Source: Alloacidobacterium sp963823845 (lineage in GTDB: Bacteria; Acidobacteriota; Terriglobia; Terriglobales; Acidobacteriaceae). Taken from it: a stretch of 64,000 nt of DNA. Positions 63,311 through 64,000 of the stretch are shown piece after piece. Each line of letters opens with the position of its first letter. The stretch's first letter is position 1. The translations under genes and the position numbers were made by a program. The stretch lies in contig CAWGND010000008.1 in assembly GCA_963823845.1 (NCBI GenBank), forward strand, positions 930,001-994,000. Reading direction: 5' to 3'. The notes under the pieces were generated by a model. It did no database searches and had not been told where the DNA came from. It saw nothing but the letters and a program-made list of their open reading frames with translations.

Positions 63311-64000
63311 ATGCGCAAGCTTTCTTTGCGGTTGATATGTTTTGTGTTTTCGATGGCGTTCTCCGCCTTTGGACAGGCGGGGACGACCACCTACGTCAAA
63401 GCGGGCAAATTGTTCGATAGCCAGAGCGGTAGCTATCACTCCGACGTGGTACTCGTGATTGAGGGGGAGCGCATCAAGTCAGTGGAGGCCGCCGGTTTCG
63501 CGATTCCGGCAGGTGCACAGGTCGTCGACCTTTCTCGCGCTTACGTCTTCCCCGGCTTGATTGACTGTCACACCCACCTGGGTGCACGCGCCGACCGGTA
63601 TGATCCGATCTGGGATTTCAGGGACACCCCTTTTGATTCAGCAATCGCAGGGGTGGTGAACAGCAAGAAAACGCTCGAGGCCGGATTTACCACAGTGCGG
63701 GATGTTGGCTCGCTCCCGTTTCTTGCCGTTGATTTGCGCAATAGCATCAACGCAGGCTTCATTCCGGGTCCGCGTATTATAGCTTCCGGACCGGGCATTT
63801 CGATCACTGGCGGACACGGCGATCTCAATGATTACTCGCCGCAAACGAGGGTCATGATGTTTCCAGAACAGCGTGACTTTCAGATCGCCGACGGTCCTGA
63901 GCAGGTGCGGCAGACGGTCCGCGCGCAGGTGAAATATGGCGTCGATGTAATCAAAATTCTCGCAACCGGAGGTGTACTGAGCCGGGGTGATCAGCCGGGC
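63311..64000 (+). CDS. secreted amidohydrolase, imidazolonepropionase-like (runs off window)
   Basis: ATG 63311 opens a frame that is still open at the window end (230 codons visible). It has a signal peptide (RLICFVFSMAFSAFGQ), the composite beta domain (VLVIEGERIKSVEAA) and the metal motif FPGLIDCHTHLG with HxH intact. TTVRDVGSLPF and PGPRIIASGPGISITGGHGD follow, and KYGVDVIKILATGGV ends in the Lys expected to be carboxylated. Such exported enzymes include Xaa-Pro/Xaa-Arg dipeptidase-like members in Acidobacteria. Unlike the amidohydrolase at 3.3 kb, the visible metal ligands are all present. The gap 63084-63310 holds nothing else. Confidence 0.85.
   Translation, partial: MRKLSLRLICFVFSMAFSAFGQAGTTTYVKAGKLFDSQSGSYHSDVVLVIEGERIKSVEAAGFAIPAGAQVVDLSRAYVFPGLIDCHTHLGARADRYDPIWDFRDTPFDSAIAGVVNSKKTLEAGFTTVRDVGSLPFLAVDLRNSINAGFIPGPRIIASGPGISITGGHGDLNDYSPQTRVMMFPEQRDFQIADGPEQVRQTVRAQVKYGVDVIKILATGGVLSRGDQPG

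Overview
The window looks like a chromosomal segment of a soil Acidobacteriota (Terriglobia-like) bacterium. This is inferred from gene architectures, not from a marker gene. It carries winged-helix regulators fused to TPR or beta-propeller sensor parts, a Ser/Thr kinase with a kinesin-light-chain-like TPR array beside its ECF sigma factor, an ABC permease fused to an M1 peptidase, PQQ-dehydrogenase and cytochrome c genes, and many secreted glycoside hydrolases. No rRNA, functional tRNA, CRISPR array or replication origin was seen.

Layout. 1-8.2 kb: end of a TPR protein, a TctC remnant, a GT87-type membrane glycosyltransferase, a secreted amidohydrolase lacking one metal-ligand His, and a winged-helix/TPR regulator with a decayed inverted copy of its own promoter and head. 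8.3-13.5 kb: small CxxC protein, secreted protein of unknown function, MFS transporter, O-methyltransferase and tannase-like esterase. 13.8-17.6 kb: di-haem cytochrome divergent from a winged-helix/beta-propeller regulator. 17.7-21.3 kb: two tRNA-Phe-like integration scars around an ArsR-SRPBCC-DinB cassette, plus gene debris. 21.3-25 kb: kinase and sigma factor. 25.2-28 kb: two secreted proteins sharing a duplicated promoter-signal-peptide cassette. 28-31.5 kb: a second, truncated copy of the 8.4-12 kb module. 31.4-47.3 kb: a hemicellulose/pectin side-chain locus (two GH51, two CE1-like esterases, GH3, GH29, GH39 and GH42 remnants, GH54). 47.4-49.2 kb: an IS110-family transposase gene and a third tRNA-like scar. 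49.4-55.2 kb: secreted lipase-like hydrolase and an ABC exporter operon. 55.6-64 kb: GH35, a cytochrome c/PQQ-dehydrogenase/SDR oxidation operon, an MFS-ThuA operon and the start of a second amidohydrolase.

How it fits together. The hydrolases fit release of arabinose, xylose, fucose and galactose from plant wall polysaccharides. The tannase-like and CE1-like esterases fit removal of phenolic or acyl esters. The MFS-methyltransferase pairs could handle small aromatic or organic-acid products. The periplasmic PQQ/cytochrome genes could oxidise released sugars or alcohols. These links are inferences from context.

The strongest unusual signals are structural. (1) A 3.5-kb segment occurs twice with near-identical ends and a strongly diverged MFS-methyltransferase core; the second copy is clearly derived because its junctions cut genes at both ends. 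(2) A ~205-bp promoter-leader cassette is placed in front of two unrelated secreted proteins. (3) Three direct-repeat tRNA-Phe-like scars with integrase-tail remnants occur, two of them with an 18-bp repeat inverted downstream. Several genes carry apparent frameshifts; sequencing error cannot be excluded for those.
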